Positions 35,077 to 44,450 of a stretch of DNA of 63,199 nt are shown here, one piece after another (position 1 is the stretch's first letter; each line of letters opens with the position of its first letter). Both the position numbers and the translations under genes were made by a program. Under the pieces are notes generated by a model that did not search any database, had not been told where the DNA came from, and was given only the letters and a program-made list of their open reading frames with translations. The stretch comes from CALZKI01 sp045124055 (lineage in GTDB: Bacteria; Bacillota; Clostridia; Lachnospirales; Lachnospiraceae), in NCBI GenBank assembly GCA_045124055.1, contig JBGVKZ010000029.1, forward strand, positions 1 through 63,199, written 5' to 3'.

Positions 35077-36327
35077 GTGAATAAAATGGTTGTAGAATTA
35101 CTTTCTGTGGGAACAGAAATTTTGCTTGGAAATATTATCAATACAAATGCGGCATATCTTTCCAGAAAATGTGCCGATTTAGGTCTTTTTTGTTATTATC
35201 AGTCGGTGGTAGGAGATAACGACAAACGACTGAGAGATGCAATTAAATTAGCACTTTCCAGAGCAGATATAGTTATTTTGTCAGGCGGTCTTGGACCTAC
35301 GCCAGACGATTTAACGAAGGAAGTTGCCGCAGAGGTCTTTAAGCAGAAACTTATTTTACACGAAGAATCAAAAAATAGAATTATCGAATATTTTAAAAAA
35401 AGACAAAAAGCTATTTCGGATAATAACTGGAAACAGGCTATGATTCCGGAAGGTGCCATCGTTCTTGATAATGATAATGGAACAGCACCAGGCGTTATTA
35501 TGGAAAAAGAAGGTAAAAGAATTGTCTTATTACCAGGACCACCGAATGAAATGATTCCGATGTTTGAAAACAAGGTGATTCCCTATCTTCGTACATTAAG
35601 CAAAGATTATCTGGTATCAAAAATTGTGAAAATATGCGGCATTGGAGAAGGTCTTGTAGCAGAACAGATTCAGGATTTGATTGATGGACAGACGAACCCG
35701 ACCATTGCAACTTACGCAAAAACAGGAGAAGTTCATTTGCGAATCACAGCTCTTTCTAATAGCCAGGAGGAAGGGGAAAAACTGATAAAACCAATGGTGC
35801 AGATTTTGTACGATAGATTTGAAGATGCCATTTATACAGCCTGTGAAGAAGAAACATTGGAAGAAGTAGTGGTAGATTTATTAAAAGAAAAAAATATGAC
35901 AATTACGACCGTAGAATCCTGCACAGGTGGAATGCTTGCATCTACAATTATCAGTGTTTCCGGAGCATCAAGTGTTATGAAAGAAGGGTTTATTACTTAT
36001 GCCAATGAAGCAAAAGAAACCTATGCCGGTGTTTTCAAAGAAACATTGGATAGCTATGGAGCTGTTAGTTCTCAAGTAGCTATGGAAATGGCAAGGGGAG
36101 CTTGGGATAAAACTGGTGCCAATGTGGCAGTGTCTGTTACAGGTGTTGCAGGACCGGAAGGCACGGAAGAAAAACCCGTAGGTCTTGTATATATTGGTTG
36201 TTGTGTTAATGGAAAAACAGAGTATATGGAATGTCGTTTTGCAGGAAATCGATTAAAAATCAGAGAAAATAGCGTAAAAGCGGCTCTGTTTTTTGTAAGA
36301 AAATGTGTTTTAAATTGTTGCGGGTAA
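35077..36327 (+). CDS. cinA: CinA, nicotinamide-nucleotide amidase family
   Basis: Protein of 416 aa. The N-terminal MoCF-like domain (1-170) has LSVGTEILLGNIINTNAAYLS and LSGGLGPTPDDLTKE. The C-terminal amidase domain (about 255-410) has TVESCTGGMLASTI and GVAGPEGTEEKP. It deamidates NMN in pyridine-nucleotide salvage, and in Bacillus it is co-regulated with recA. GTG start at 35077 with SD AAGGA; ATG 35086 is the alternative but is farther from the SD. Confidence 0.92.
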   Translation: MNKMVVELLSVGTEILLGNIINTNAAYLSRKCADLGLFCYYQSVVGDNDKRLRDAIKLALSRADIVILSGGLGPTPDDLTKEVAAEVFKQKLILHEESKNRIIEYFKKRQKAISDNNWKQAMIPEGAIVLDNDNGTAPGVIMEKEGKRIVLLPGPPNEMIPMFENKVIPYLRTLSKDYLVSKIVKICGIGEGLVAEQIQDLIDGQTNPTIATYAKTGEVHLRITALSNSQEEGEKLIKPMVQILYDRFEDAIYTACEEETLEEVVVDLLKEKNMTITTVESCTGGMLASTIISVSGASSVMKEGFITYANEAKETYAGVFKETLDSYGAVSSQVAMEMARGAWDKTGANVAVSVTGVAGPEGTEEKPVGLVYIGCCVNGKTEYMECRFAGNRLKIRENSVKAALFFVRKCVLNCCG

Positions 36328-36360
36328 ATAGAGGAATTAAGAGGCGAAAGAGGGAAGAAA

Positions 36361-37551
36361 ATGAAACAAACGATACAATATGATTTTTGTCCTTATTGTA
36401 AGACATTAATGAGTAATGGAGTATGTGGGTGTTGTGGATACAGTGTGAATCTAGATGGAAGTGTAAGTAATAACCCTAATTTGAGTAATTATTCAAATAG
36501 GAATCAGAATGCAAACGGATATGTGAATGAGTATCCAAATCCATATCAGAATCCAGTTCCAAAGAAAAAGATGAGTGCAGGGGCAATTATTGGTATTGTA
36601 TTTGGCTGTATGGTAGCCTTTGTCGTGCTTATTTTTACTATGGTGCTAGGTATTTTTGCTATTACTTTAGGGCTTATTGGTGCTATAAATGAAACCATAG
36701 AAGAAACTGAAAATTCCTATACATATGACGAGGAGTATAGCTTTGAGGATAGCTTTGGTGAAAGCTTAATTGAAGAAGATACTGATTTTAATGTGGAAAA
36801 AGAAGATAAGAGCAAACCGGACGAAACAATAGCATCTACACAAACAGAAGATTTATCAGATGATGAACTGATTGATATTGATGGCGATGGAGTTGGTGAA
36901 TTAGAATTTGAACCTGGTCTGGAAGGATTGAATGCAGAATATTATGCAACTATAACGGATTACATTCGATATGATTTATCTTATTCTGTTTCTTTTTTGG
37001 AATACACTGACTATTCAGGAAACACCAGTTGTTATTATCCATATTTGACAGGAAATCAGGAGTTTATAGATTACTTAAATCAGGGATTCTATATGATGTC
37101 TGAAGGAGCTGTAGAGTTGGCATCAACCTATGAATGTGAAGCAACTTCGATTCCATATGTAACCTATATGGACGAAAATGTATTAAGTGTTGTATATCTG
37201 GAAATGTATGTTTTTGATGATAATAGCTATTTTGAAGATATCATTTGTTTTAACTTTGATATGAAAACAGGAAAAATGATTGAACCAGTAGTAGATGCCA
37301 CAGATGAATTTTTAGACATTCTGGAAGAAAGATGCTTGGAGCAAAGTACCAGTGATGCAACATATATTTTTGATACATATACAAAAGACGAATTGAGGGA
37401 ATTTATGACCAATGGTGAACATTCGTTGGTTGCTTTTTATACACCACTTGGTATGGAATTGGGAGTAAATTATGCAGGATACTGGTGTTGTGCTACTTTT
37501 AAAGACTTCAGCGAATATGTATCCTTTGACGAACAAACAACAGAATTTTAA
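36361..37551 (+). CDS. Zinc-ribbon membrane protein, unknown function
   Basis: Protein of 396 aa. It has an N-terminal zinc-ribbon-like CPYC (10-13) plus CGCC (22-25), a polar N-rich linker, one membrane segment at about 78-108, an acidic stretch (about 115-190) and a C-terminal extracellular domain of about 200 aa. The latter, with EFLDILEERCLEQS and a C-terminal ...LGMELGVNYAG, loosely resembles DUF3298/RsiV-type domains. Function unknown. SD AGAGGGAAG. It sits 33 bp after cinA and may be co-transcribed. The C-terminal similarity is weak. Confidence 0.7.
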   Translation: MKQTIQYDFCPYCKTLMSNGVCGCCGYSVNLDGSVSNNPNLSNYSNRNQNANGYVNEYPNPYQNPVPKKKMSAGAIIGIVFGCMVAFVVLIFTMVLGIFAITLGLIGAINETIEETENSYTYDEEYSFEDSFGESLIEEDTDFNVEKEDKSKPDETIASTQTEDLSDDELIDIDGDGVGELEFEPGLEGLNAEYYATITDYIRYDLSYSVSFLEYTDYSGNTSCYYPYLTGNQEFIDYLNQGFYMMSEGAVELASTYECEATSIPYVTYMDENVLSVVYLEMYVFDDNSYFEDIICFNFDMKTGKMIEPVVDATDEFLDILEERCLEQSTSDATYIFDTYTKDELREFMTNGEHSLVAFYTPLGMELGVNYAGYWCCATFKDFSEYVSFDEQTTEF

Positions 37552-37557
37552 ATTTGT

Positions 37558-37596
37558 AATGCACTTTTGGGAGAAAACCTGAAAGTGCATTTTATT
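37558..37596 (+). terminator. Terminator upstream of recA
   Basis: AATGCACTTT pairs with AAAGTGCATT and is followed by TTATTT. Confidence 0.75.
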
Positions 37597-37747
37597 TGGA
37601 AAGACTTGAACAAATAATAAGGGTGTGATAGCATAAAGTATCTAAAACAAGTCAATGATGCATTTCGCAAAATTTCCCTATCAAAGAGATGTTTATTGGA
37701 CATAAAATGTACTATTTTATAGGCATAAAAAATAATTTAAAAAGTAA

Positions 37748-37776
37748 TTGACAAAATCGAACAAATGTTTTAGGAT
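37748..37776 (+). promoter_or_regulatory. recA promoter
   Basis: TTGACA (37748-37753), 17 bp, TAGGAT (37771-37776). LexA box 1 fills the spacer. Confidence 0.75.
37758..37771 (+). promoter_or_regulatory. LexA (SOS) box 1
   Basis: CGAACAAATGTTTT matches the Gram-positive SOS box CGAAC-N4-GTTYG/C except at the last base, and lies between -35 and -10. Confidence 0.75.
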
Positions 37777-37788
37777 ATATTCAAGAGA

Positions 37789-37802
37789 CGAACATTTGTT
37801 CC
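37789..37802 (+). promoter_or_regulatory. LexA (SOS) box 2
   Basis: CGAACATTTGTTCC is a near-perfect SOS box about 18 bp downstream of box 1, in the 5' leader just before SD AAAGGAG. Confidence 0.8.
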
Positions 37803-37818
37803 TAAAGGAGAATGAACT

Positions 37819-38874
37819 ATGGAAAGAGAAGAAAAATTAAAGGCATTAGATGCGGCAATTTCACAGATTGAGAGACAGTATGGTAAAGGTTCAGTTATGA
37901 AGCTTGGTGACCCAGCAGCACAGATGAATATTGAGACGATTCCGACAGGGTCTTTGAGTTTGGATATTGCACTTGGACTTGGTGGAATTCCTAAAGGAAG
38001 GATTGTTGAAATATATGGACCGGAATCCAGTGGTAAGACTACTGTTACGTTACATATGATTGCAGAAGTGCAAAAGAGAGGCGGAATTGCAGGTTTTATT
38101 GATGCTGAACATGCCTTAGACCCAGTATATGCTAAGAATATCGGTGTTGATGTTGATAATTTATATATTTCTCAGCCAGATTGTGGTGAACAAGCTTTAG
38201 AAATTACAGAAACTATGGTACGTTCGGGAGCTATTGATATTGTTGTAGTAGACTCTGTTGCGGCGTTAGTACCAAGAGCTGAAATAGATGGTGATATGGG
38301 AGATTCTCATGTTGGTTTGCAGGCCAGACTTATGTCACAAGCACTTCGTAAACTAACAGGTGTTATTAGCAAGTCAAATTGCACTGTTGTATTTATTAAC
38401 CAGTTGCGTGAAAAGGTTGGTATTATGTTCGGTAATCCAGAGACAACCACAGGTGGTCGAGCATTAAAATTTTATTCTTCTGTCAGAATGGATGTACGTC
38501 GTATCGAATCTTTGAAACAGAGTGGTGAAGTAACAGGTAATCGTACAAGAGTGAAGGTAGTTAAGAATAAGATTGCTCCACCATTTAAAGAAGCAGAATT
38601 TGATATTATGTTCGGAGAAGGCATCTCCAAAGAAGGAGATATTCTGGATTTAGCTGCTGAAATTAGTGTAGTGAATAAAAGTGGTGCTTGGTATGCTTAC
38701 GAAGGCAATAAAATTGGTCAAGGTAGAGAAAATGCAAAACAGTTCTTAAAGGATAATCCGGAAATTTGTGATATTATCGAGGCAAAAGTAAGAGAACACT
38801 ATGGTATTGCATCAGACCTGGAAAAAGAACCAGAAACAATAAAAGCATCTACGAAGAAAAGTAAGGAAGAATAA
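37819..38874 (+). CDS. recA: RecA recombinase
   Basis: Recombinase of 351 aa that forms filaments on ssDNA and promotes LexA self-cleavage. Walker A GPESSGKT at 67-74; VVVDSVAALVPRAEIDGDMGD, INQLREKVGIMFGNPETTTGG and the C-terminal KKSKEE tail are standard. Two LexA boxes control the promoter. recX overlaps its stop by 1 bp (TAATG), so the regulator is translationally coupled. Confidence 0.97.
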   Translation: MEREEKLKALDAAISQIERQYGKGSVMKLGDPAAQMNIETIPTGSLSLDIALGLGGIPKGRIVEIYGPESSGKTTVTLHMIAEVQKRGGIAGFIDAEHALDPVYAKNIGVDVDNLYISQPDCGEQALEITETMVRSGAIDIVVVDSVAALVPRAEIDGDMGDSHVGLQARLMSQALRKLTGVISKSNCTVVFINQLREKVGIMFGNPETTTGGRALKFYSSVRMDVRRIESLKQSGEVTGNRTRVKVVKNKIAPPFKEAEFDIMFGEGISKEGDILDLAAEISVVNKSGAWYAYEGNKIGQGRENAKQFLKDNPEICDIIEAKVREHYGIASDLEKEPETIKASTKKSKEE

Positions 38875-39512
38875 TGATTGTTTCAGATATAGTTACATTA
38901 GATAAAAAGAGAGAGAAAATTTATATGGATAATGAATTCGCCTTTGTTTTGTACAAAGGCGAATTGCATCTATATCAGATTGAGATTGGTAATGAGATTA
39001 CAGATACTGTATATGAAACCATTAAAGCGGTTCTTCTAAAGCGGGCGAAGTTGCGGGCTATGAATCTTTTGATGAAAAGAGATTATACGGAAATGCAGCT
39101 TAGGAATAAATTGCAAGAGGGATATTATCAGGACGAAATAATAGAGCAGACTATTCTATATTTAAAATCCTATGGATATATAGATGATGAGAGATATGTT
39201 CGCAGTTATTTTGCCCTTCATATATCATCAAAACCTAAGAGATTCATTATACAAAAACTATTGGAATTAGGAGTCTCTAAAGATTTAATTGAAAAATTGA
39301 TAGATGATATTTATGAAAAAGAACGTTCCTTAACATATGTACCAGATGAATTGGAGATAGGCAGAAATTTACTGAAAAAAAGGAAGTATCGGATTTGGGA
39401 ATCTATTAATGAGAGACAAAAAGCATATGGTTATCTGCTCAGAAAAGGGATAAGTCCAGATAATGCGATGAAACTTGTTAAAGAATGCCAAAAGCAAGAG
39501 GGAACTACTTGA
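38874..39512 (+). CDS. recX: RecX, RecA regulator
   Basis: Protein of 212 aa rich in helices, with RecX three-helix repeats visible: LLMKRDYTEMQLRNKL, YLKSYGYIDDERYVRSY, and a third repeat with RKYRIWESINERQKAYGYLLRKG. It binds inside the RecA groove and limits filament growth. The start codon overlaps the recA stop. The N-terminal 70 residues form an extension of the type seen in Gram-positive RecX. Confidence 0.9.
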   Translation: MIVSDIVTLDKKREKIYMDNEFAFVLYKGELHLYQIEIGNEITDTVYETIKAVLLKRAKLRAMNLLMKRDYTEMQLRNKLQEGYYQDEIIEQTILYLKSYGYIDDERYVRSYFALHISSKPKRFIIQKLLELGVSKDLIEKLIDDIYEKERSLTYVPDELEIGRNLLKKRKYRIWESINERQKAYGYLLRKGISPDNAMKLVKECQKQEGTT

Positions 39513-39538
39513 CATAACTAGGAATAACGTATAAAATT
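39510..39538 (+). promoter_or_regulatory. Promoter of rny
   Basis: TTGACA (39510-39515), 17 bp, TAAAAT (39533-39538). It overlaps the recX stop codon. The leader then has a TAGAATGC/GCATTCTA hairpin at 39561-39580 that is not followed by a T-run. Confidence 0.7.
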
Positions 39539-39627
39539 GAAGTGTTGTAAAATCGTTTATTAGAATGCTTTGGCATTCTACAATGGATATCGTACAATGA
39601 AAATTTAATAAGGAGGTGCTCCTGTAT

Positions 39628-41175
39628 ATGCTTGGTTATATTATAGCAATAGCAGCAACTCTAATCGTTTCAATCCCAGTTACCATAGTGGTTACAACCG
39701 CTTATCGCAAGAAGGTTGCAGAAGCTAAAATTGGTAGTGCTGAGGAAAAAGCAAGAGAAATTATTGATGAAGCTCTTAAAACCGCTGAGACGAAAAAACG
39801 TGAATCTATGCTTGAGGTAAAAGAAGAATCTATTCGAGCTAAAAATGAACTCGATAAAGAGATTAAAGAACGTAGAGCAGAGGCACAGCGTTATGAAAGA
39901 CGTGTTCAGCAAAAAGAAGAAACCATTGATAAAAAGGCTGATGCCATTGAGAAAAAAGAGGCAAACTTAGCAGCAAAGGAAGAAAGTCTTGCGAAACAGA
40001 GAGATGAGATTGCTAAACTGAATGAGCAGAGATTACAGGAACTTGAACGAATCTCAGGATTAACCTCCGAACAAGCAAAAGATTACTTATTAAAAATTGT
40101 TGAAGATGAAGTAAAACATGAAACAGCCGTGATGATTAAAGAAATGGAAACACGTGCTAAAGAGGAAGCGGATAAAAAGGCGAAGGAATATGTCGTAACA
40201 GCGATTCAGAAATGTGCGGCTGACCACGTTTCAGAGACAACGATTTCCGTTGTTCAGCTTCCAAATGATGAGATGAAGGGCCGAATTATTGGACGAGAAG
40301 GTCGTAATATTCGTACATTAGAAACAATGACAGGTGTTGATTTGATTATTGATGATACTCCTGAAGCAGTTGTTTTATCTTCCTTTGATCCAATTCGACG
40401 TGAAGTTGCCAGAATCGCATTAGAAAAATTGATTGTAGATGGACGAATTCATCCAGCTAGAATTGAAGAAATGGTAGACAAGGCACAGAAAGAAGTCGAA
40501 GTAATGATTAAGGAAGAAGGTGAATCCGCTACTCTTGAGGTAGGTGTACACGGTATTCACCCTGAACTTGTTAGATTACTTGGTAAAATGAAATTTAGAA
40601 CAAGTTATGGTCAGAATGCATTAAAACATTCTATTGAAGTTGCTCAGCTTTCCGGCTTACTTGCAGCGGAAATGGGCTTAGATGTTAGAATGGCTAAACG
40701 TGCCGGTTTATTACATGATATTGGTAAAGCAGTAGACCATGAGATGGAAGGTTCACATATCCAGTTAGGTGTTGATTTATGTAGAAAATATAAAGAAACT
40801 CCTATCGTAATTAACGCTGTTGAGTCTCATCATGGCGATGTAGAACCACAGTCATTAATTGCGTGTATTGTTCAGGCTGCAGATACTATTTCAGCAGCAA
40901 GACCAGGTGCTAGACGCGAAACATTAGAAACATATACTAGCAGATTAAAACAGTTAGAAGAAATCGCAAACAATTTTAAAGGTGTAGACAAATCTTTTGC
41001 TATTCAAGCAGGTAGAGAGATTCGTGTTATGGTAGTTCCAGAACAAATTGCTGATACGGATATGATTCTGTTAGCACGTGATATTTCAAAACAGATTGAA
41101 TCTGAATTAGAATATCCAGGACAGATTAAGGTAAATGTTATCCGTGAATCTAGAGTAATTGACTATGCGAAATAG
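39628..41175 (+). CDS. rny: Ribonuclease Y
   Basis: Membrane-anchored endoribonuclease of 515 aa that initiates mRNA decay. N-terminal TM anchor at about 3-23, long coiled coil (30-190), KH domain (about 205-270, with GRIIGREGRNIRTLE), and HD domain with metal motif HDIGKA near 360. Start ATG 39628 follows SD AGGAGG by 11 bases. A GTG overlapping the SD is rejected. Monocistronic. Confidence 0.95.
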   Translation: MLGYIIAIAATLIVSIPVTIVVTTAYRKKVAEAKIGSAEEKAREIIDEALKTAETKKRESMLEVKEESIRAKNELDKEIKERRAEAQRYERRVQQKEETIDKKADAIEKKEANLAAKEESLAKQRDEIAKLNEQRLQELERISGLTSEQAKDYLLKIVEDEVKHETAVMIKEMETRAKEEADKKAKEYVVTAIQKCAADHVSETTISVVQLPNDEMKGRIIGREGRNIRTLETMTGVDLIIDDTPEAVVLSSFDPIRREVARIALEKLIVDGRIHPARIEEMVDKAQKEVEVMIKEEGESATLEVGVHGIHPELVRLLGKMKFRTSYGQNALKHSIEVAQLSGLLAAEMGLDVRMAKRAGLLHDIGKAVDHEMEGSHIQLGVDLCRKYKETPIVINAVESHHGDVEPQSLIACIVQAADTISAARPGARRETLETYTSRLKQLEEIANNFKGVDKSFAIQAGREIRVMVVPEQIADTDMILLARDISKQIESELEYPGQIKVNVIRESRVIDYAK

Positions 41176-41186
41176 CATATTATCAA

Positions 41187-41219
41187 AAGAACCTTACGAA
41201 ATGTAGGGTTCTTTTTTTA
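41187..41219 (+). terminator. Terminator of rny
   Basis: AAGAACCTTAC pairs with GTAGGGTTCTT (one mismatch), followed by a run of seven T. Confidence 0.85.
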
Positions 41220-41309
41220 TTTTTAGGGTTGTGCAATTTTTAAGTATATAGTACAATAACATTCGTGTATGATTGTATACGATAATCCAATGTACCTATG
41301 GAGGTTTAT

Positions 41310-42596
41310 ATGAAGTCTTATAAAGAAATGACTAAGGAAGAATTATTAACATTAAAAGAAGAACTTGCAAAGCAGTTTGAAGATGCAAAAGGAAAGGGTC
41401 TCAGTCTGGATATGTCTAGAGGAAAGCCAGCCGCTGCTCAGCTTGATATTAGTATGGATATGTTAGACACGATTAATTCTACATCGATTATGAAAGATGA
41501 AAATGGAGTGGAATGTAGAAACTATGGTGTTTTAGATGGTATAGAAGAAGCCAAAAAATTGATGGCAGATATGATTGATACAAAGCCAGAAAATGTTATT
41601 GTATGTGGTAATGCCAGCCTCAATATTATGTATGATACTGTTTCTCGTTCTATGACACATGGTGTTATGGGAAACACACCTTGGTGTAAACTGGATAAAG
41701 TAAAATTCTTATGTCCTGCACCAGGTTATGACAGACACTTCAAAATTACAGAACATTTTGGTATTGAAATGATTACAATTCCTATGACGGATAATGGTCC
41801 TGATATGGATATGGTAGAAGAATATGTTTCTAAAGATGAAACAGTGAAAGGTATTTGGTGCGTGCCAAAATACTCAAATCCACAGGGTATTTGCTACTCA
41901 GACGAAACAGTAAAAAGATTTGCAGCATTAAAACCAGCAGCGAAAGATTTTAGAATTTATTGGGATAATGCGTATGTGATTCATCATTTATATGATGATA
42001 ATCAGGTTGAAATTTTAGACATTATCAGTGAATGTGAAAAAGCAGGTAATCCAGATATGGTATATGAGTTTGCCTCTACTTCAAAAGTGACTTTTGCAGG
42101 TGGCGGTATTGCTTGTGTAGCATCTTCTGAAGCAAACTTAGCAGATATTAAAAAATCTATGACAATTCAGACCATTGGGTATGACAAGATTAACCAGTTA
42201 AGACATGTCCGTTACTTTAAAAATGTAGATGGATTAAAAGCACAGATGAAAAAACAGGCGGATTTAATGCGTCCAAAATTTGAAGCGGTATTGAAAGTAC
42301 TCGACCAGGAATTATCTGGCTTGGAGATTGGAGAGTGGAAGAAACCATATGGCGGATACTTCATTTCCTTTGATTCTATGGAAGGCTGTGCAAAAGCGAT
42401 TGTAGCAAAATGTAAAGAAGCTGGTGTGGTTATGACAGGGGCAGGTGCCACCTTCCCATACGGAGTAGACCCAAAAGATACAAATATTCGTATTGCACCA
42501 TCTTTCCCAACTCCACAGGAGATGAAAGATGCAGCAGATATCTTCGTACTTTGTGTTAAATTAGTCAGCGTAGATAAGTTACTTTCTGCAATGTAA
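41310..42596 (+). CDS. PLP-dependent aminotransferase, class I-related
   Basis: Fold-type I aminotransferase of 428 aa, of the aspartate-aminotransferase-like group (PF12897) common in Clostridia. LSLDMSRGKPAAAQLD at the N terminus, PKYSNPQGICYS, the WDNAYVIHHL segment (PLP Asp/Tyr) and FASTSKVTFAGGG with the Schiff-base Lys are visible. It probably acts on aspartate or a related amino acid, but specificity is not certain. Start ATG 41310 with SD GGAGG; an ATG 12 bases upstream overlaps the SD. Monocistronic. Confidence 0.88.
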   Translation: MKSYKEMTKEELLTLKEELAKQFEDAKGKGLSLDMSRGKPAAAQLDISMDMLDTINSTSIMKDENGVECRNYGVLDGIEEAKKLMADMIDTKPENVIVCGNASLNIMYDTVSRSMTHGVMGNTPWCKLDKVKFLCPAPGYDRHFKITEHFGIEMITIPMTDNGPDMDMVEEYVSKDETVKGIWCVPKYSNPQGICYSDETVKRFAALKPAAKDFRIYWDNAYVIHHLYDDNQVEILDIISECEKAGNPDMVYEFASTSKVTFAGGGIACVASSEANLADIKKSMTIQTIGYDKINQLRHVRYFKNVDGLKAQMKKQADLMRPKFEAVLKVLDQELSGLEIGEWKKPYGGYFISFDSMEGCAKAIVAKCKEAGVVMTGAGATFPYGVDPKDTNIRIAPSFPTPQEMKDAADIFVLCVKLVSVDKLLSAM

Positions 42597-42649
42597 TTGT
42601 TCAAATAAAAGATAACAAAAGTAATTTGTCATTAATAAAAACATAATTA

Positions 42650-42678
42650 GGATAAGTTTACAAATTGTCTCATATATT
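42650..42678 (+). promoter_or_regulatory. Candidate sigma-E-type promoter of spoIIM
   Basis: GGATAAG (42650-42656), 14 bp, CATATATT (42671-42678), compared with the Bacillus sigma-E pattern KMATATT-N14-CATACAMT. The core ATA and CATA elements and the spacing match. No good sigma-A promoter is seen nearby. Confidence 0.5.
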
Positions 42679-42731
42679 AGAGAGAGTATTTTCTGTGAAG
42701 GAGGAATACCATTTCGTATATGAGACAATTT
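42662..42731 (+). repeat. Perfect 15-bp inverted repeat spanning spoIIM promoter and start codon
   Basis: AAATTGTCTCATATA (42662-42676) and TATATGAGACAATTT (42717-42731) are exact reverse complements. The left arm overlaps the candidate -10 box. The right arm contains the ATG (42720). The SD AAGGAGGA sits in the 40-nt loop. A T-run (TTTTT) follows the right arm. Confidence 0.75.
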
Positions 42732-43325
42732 TTGTTAAGAGATTATGTAAAAAAAGCAATTCGTATCTTTTTCCTTGGAATTATAGTGGGAATTATCTTA
42801 ATTTTTTTCTGTAAAAACAGATTACAGACAGATATTTATCTTTTGAATGAAGAATGGATATTGCAAACTCAAAATAGCCAAGTGAATTCCAAAGCATTAT
42901 TTGTGTATATATTGTTTGAAAGACTAAAAGAAATAGGTGTGCTGATTTTGCTGTCTACAACGATGATAGGTTATCTGTGTTTGTATGGCTATGCTGCACT
43001 ATTAGGAGCTGGTTGTGGAGTGTTTTTAGGAGTAGCCTGTTTAAGATATGGACTAAAAGGTTTGATATTAGTGCTTGCTGCATCGTTTCCACAAGGACTG
43101 GTTTATTTGCCGGCATTTTTGTATTTATTTCATTTGTGCTATCTGCTTTGCATAAAACTATATTATCCACATAAGGATTACTGGAAGAATACGAACAGCA
43201 CCAAAGTATTTCTATTTAAAAATATCATTCATATATGCATAGCTATTTTAGTTGTCATAATTGGAGTTCTATTAGAAAGTTATGTAAATCCAAAAATATT
43301 TTTTTCGTATATAAATAAATTTTAA
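42720..43325 (+). CDS. spoIIM: Stage II sporulation protein M
   Basis: Membrane protein of 201 aa with five or six hydrophobic segments (about 12-30, 62-85, 88-108, 112-142, 166-187). FLGIIVGIILIFF, GAGCGVFLGVACLRYGLKG and SFPQGLVYLPAFLYL are typical of SpoIIM. SpoIIM works with SpoIID and SpoIIP in septal peptidoglycan hydrolysis and forespore engulfment. The gene is intact and has a sigma-E-like promoter, which suggests the sporulation regulon is at least partly present. The start codon lies inside a 15-bp palindrome. Confidence 0.9.
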   Translation: MRQFLLRDYVKKAIRIFFLGIIVGIILIFFCKNRLQTDIYLLNEEWILQTQNSQVNSKALFVYILFERLKEIGVLILLSTTMIGYLCLYGYAALLGAGCGVFLGVACLRYGLKGLILVLAASFPQGLVYLPAFLYLFHLCYLLCIKLYYPHKDYWKNTNSTKVFLFKNIIHICIAILVVIIGVLLESYVNPKIFFSYINKF

Positions 43326-43520
43326 AAATATTTTTTCAAGATGTTGTGCCTTCTAAAATAAGAGCTCGCGACATATTGTACTAATGTCTAAAAAGTGTCA
43401 AAAAACCTAAGAAATCTCAGAAAAAATCCATTTGCTTTTATAGAAAAATCTGATTATAATGTGTATTACATCGTCTTAATTGGCGGTAAAAGTACTTTGC
43501 GAGGAAGGTAATTGGGTTAT

Positions 43521-44405
43521 ATGGGAAATCATATTGATGCATTTATTTTATATTTACATAATATGAAGAAAACTTCTGACAACACAGAATTATCATATAA
43601 AAGAGATTTGTATAAAGTACAAGTGTATATGGAAGATAGGGGAATTAGTGGCGTAGAGAAAATTACTAAAGAGGATTTATCCGGTTATGTGAAAAACCTT
43701 GAAGAACAAAAATTTGCGGCAGCTACAATTTCCAGAAATATTGCATCGATTAAAGCCTTTTATCATTACTTATATAAAGAAGGAATTGTTTCAGAAGATA
43801 TCTCAGAAGACCTAAAAGCACCAAAAATCGAGAAAAAAATTCCTGAAATTCTTACAATGGACGAAGTGATTCGGTTGTTAAATCAGCCCAAAGGCGATTC
43901 GCCTAAAGAAATTAGAGATAAAGCAATGTTGGAGCTTTTGTATGCAACAGGTATTCGTGTATCAGAATTGATTACTTTGAAGGTTTCTGATGTGAACTTG
44001 CAGATGGGTTATATTGTATGTAGAGATTCTAACAAAGAAAGAATGATTCCTTTTGGTAGAGAAGCAAAAACGGCCCTTCTTAAATATATGGATAAGATTC
44101 GAGATGTTATGATTGGAAACAGCGATTCGGAGATTTTATTCAGTAATTGTTCGGGACAACCGATGAGTCGACAGGGTTTTTGGAAACTAATTAAGTACTA
44201 TGCAAAAAAAGCGGACATTCAGTCAGACATTACACCGCATACCCTAAGACATTCTTTCGCAGCTCATTTAGTAGAAAATGGTGCAGATCTTCGTAGTGTT
44301 CAGGAAATGCTTGGTCATAGCGATATTTCTACCACACAGATTTATGCGAACTTAAATCATAATCACATTCGGGAAGTGTATGCGAAGGCACACCCAAGAG
44401 GATAA
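43521..44405 (+). CDS. xerD: Tyrosine recombinase XerD
   Basis: Recombinase of 294 aa. The N-terminal SAM-like core-binding domain spans about 1-90. The catalytic domain has R146 (ATGIRVSEL), K172, H240-x2-R243 (PHTLRHSFAAHL), H266 (LGHSDISTTQ) and nucleophile Y275. All active-site residues are present. With XerC-type partners it resolves chromosome dimers at dif. Length and the spoIIM-xerD setting favour the housekeeping role over a phage integrase. ATG 43521 chosen; a TTG nine bases upstream lies too near the SD GAGGAAGG. Confidence 0.9.
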   Translation: MGNHIDAFILYLHNMKKTSDNTELSYKRDLYKVQVYMEDRGISGVEKITKEDLSGYVKNLEEQKFAAATISRNIASIKAFYHYLYKEGIVSEDISEDLKAPKIEKKIPEILTMDEVIRLLNQPKGDSPKEIRDKAMLELLYATGIRVSELITLKVSDVNLQMGYIVCRDSNKERMIPFGREAKTALLKYMDKIRDVMIGNSDSEILFSNCSGQPMSRQGFWKLIKYYAKKADIQSDITPHTLRHSFAAHLVENGADLRSVQEMLGHSDISTTQIYANLNHNHIREVYAKAHPRG

Positions 44406-44414
44406 AAAGTAGGC

Positions 44415-44450
44415 AACACCACAGTTTTTATAGCTGTGGTGTTCTTTTGT
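44415..44450. terminator. Bidirectional terminator (xerD / flippase)
   Basis: AACACCACAG and CTGTGGTGTT form a 10-bp stem followed by CTTTTGTTT. Confidence 0.8.

Noticed and set aside
39561..39580. Terminator between recX and rny
   Set aside because: TAGAATGC/GCATTCTA is a good hairpin but no T-run follows; it is at most a leader structure of rny.
43521..44405. XerD as the integrase responsible for the tmRNA repeats
   Set aside because: Its length, sequence and position fit the housekeeping dimer-resolution enzyme, and it lies 17 kb from ssrA.
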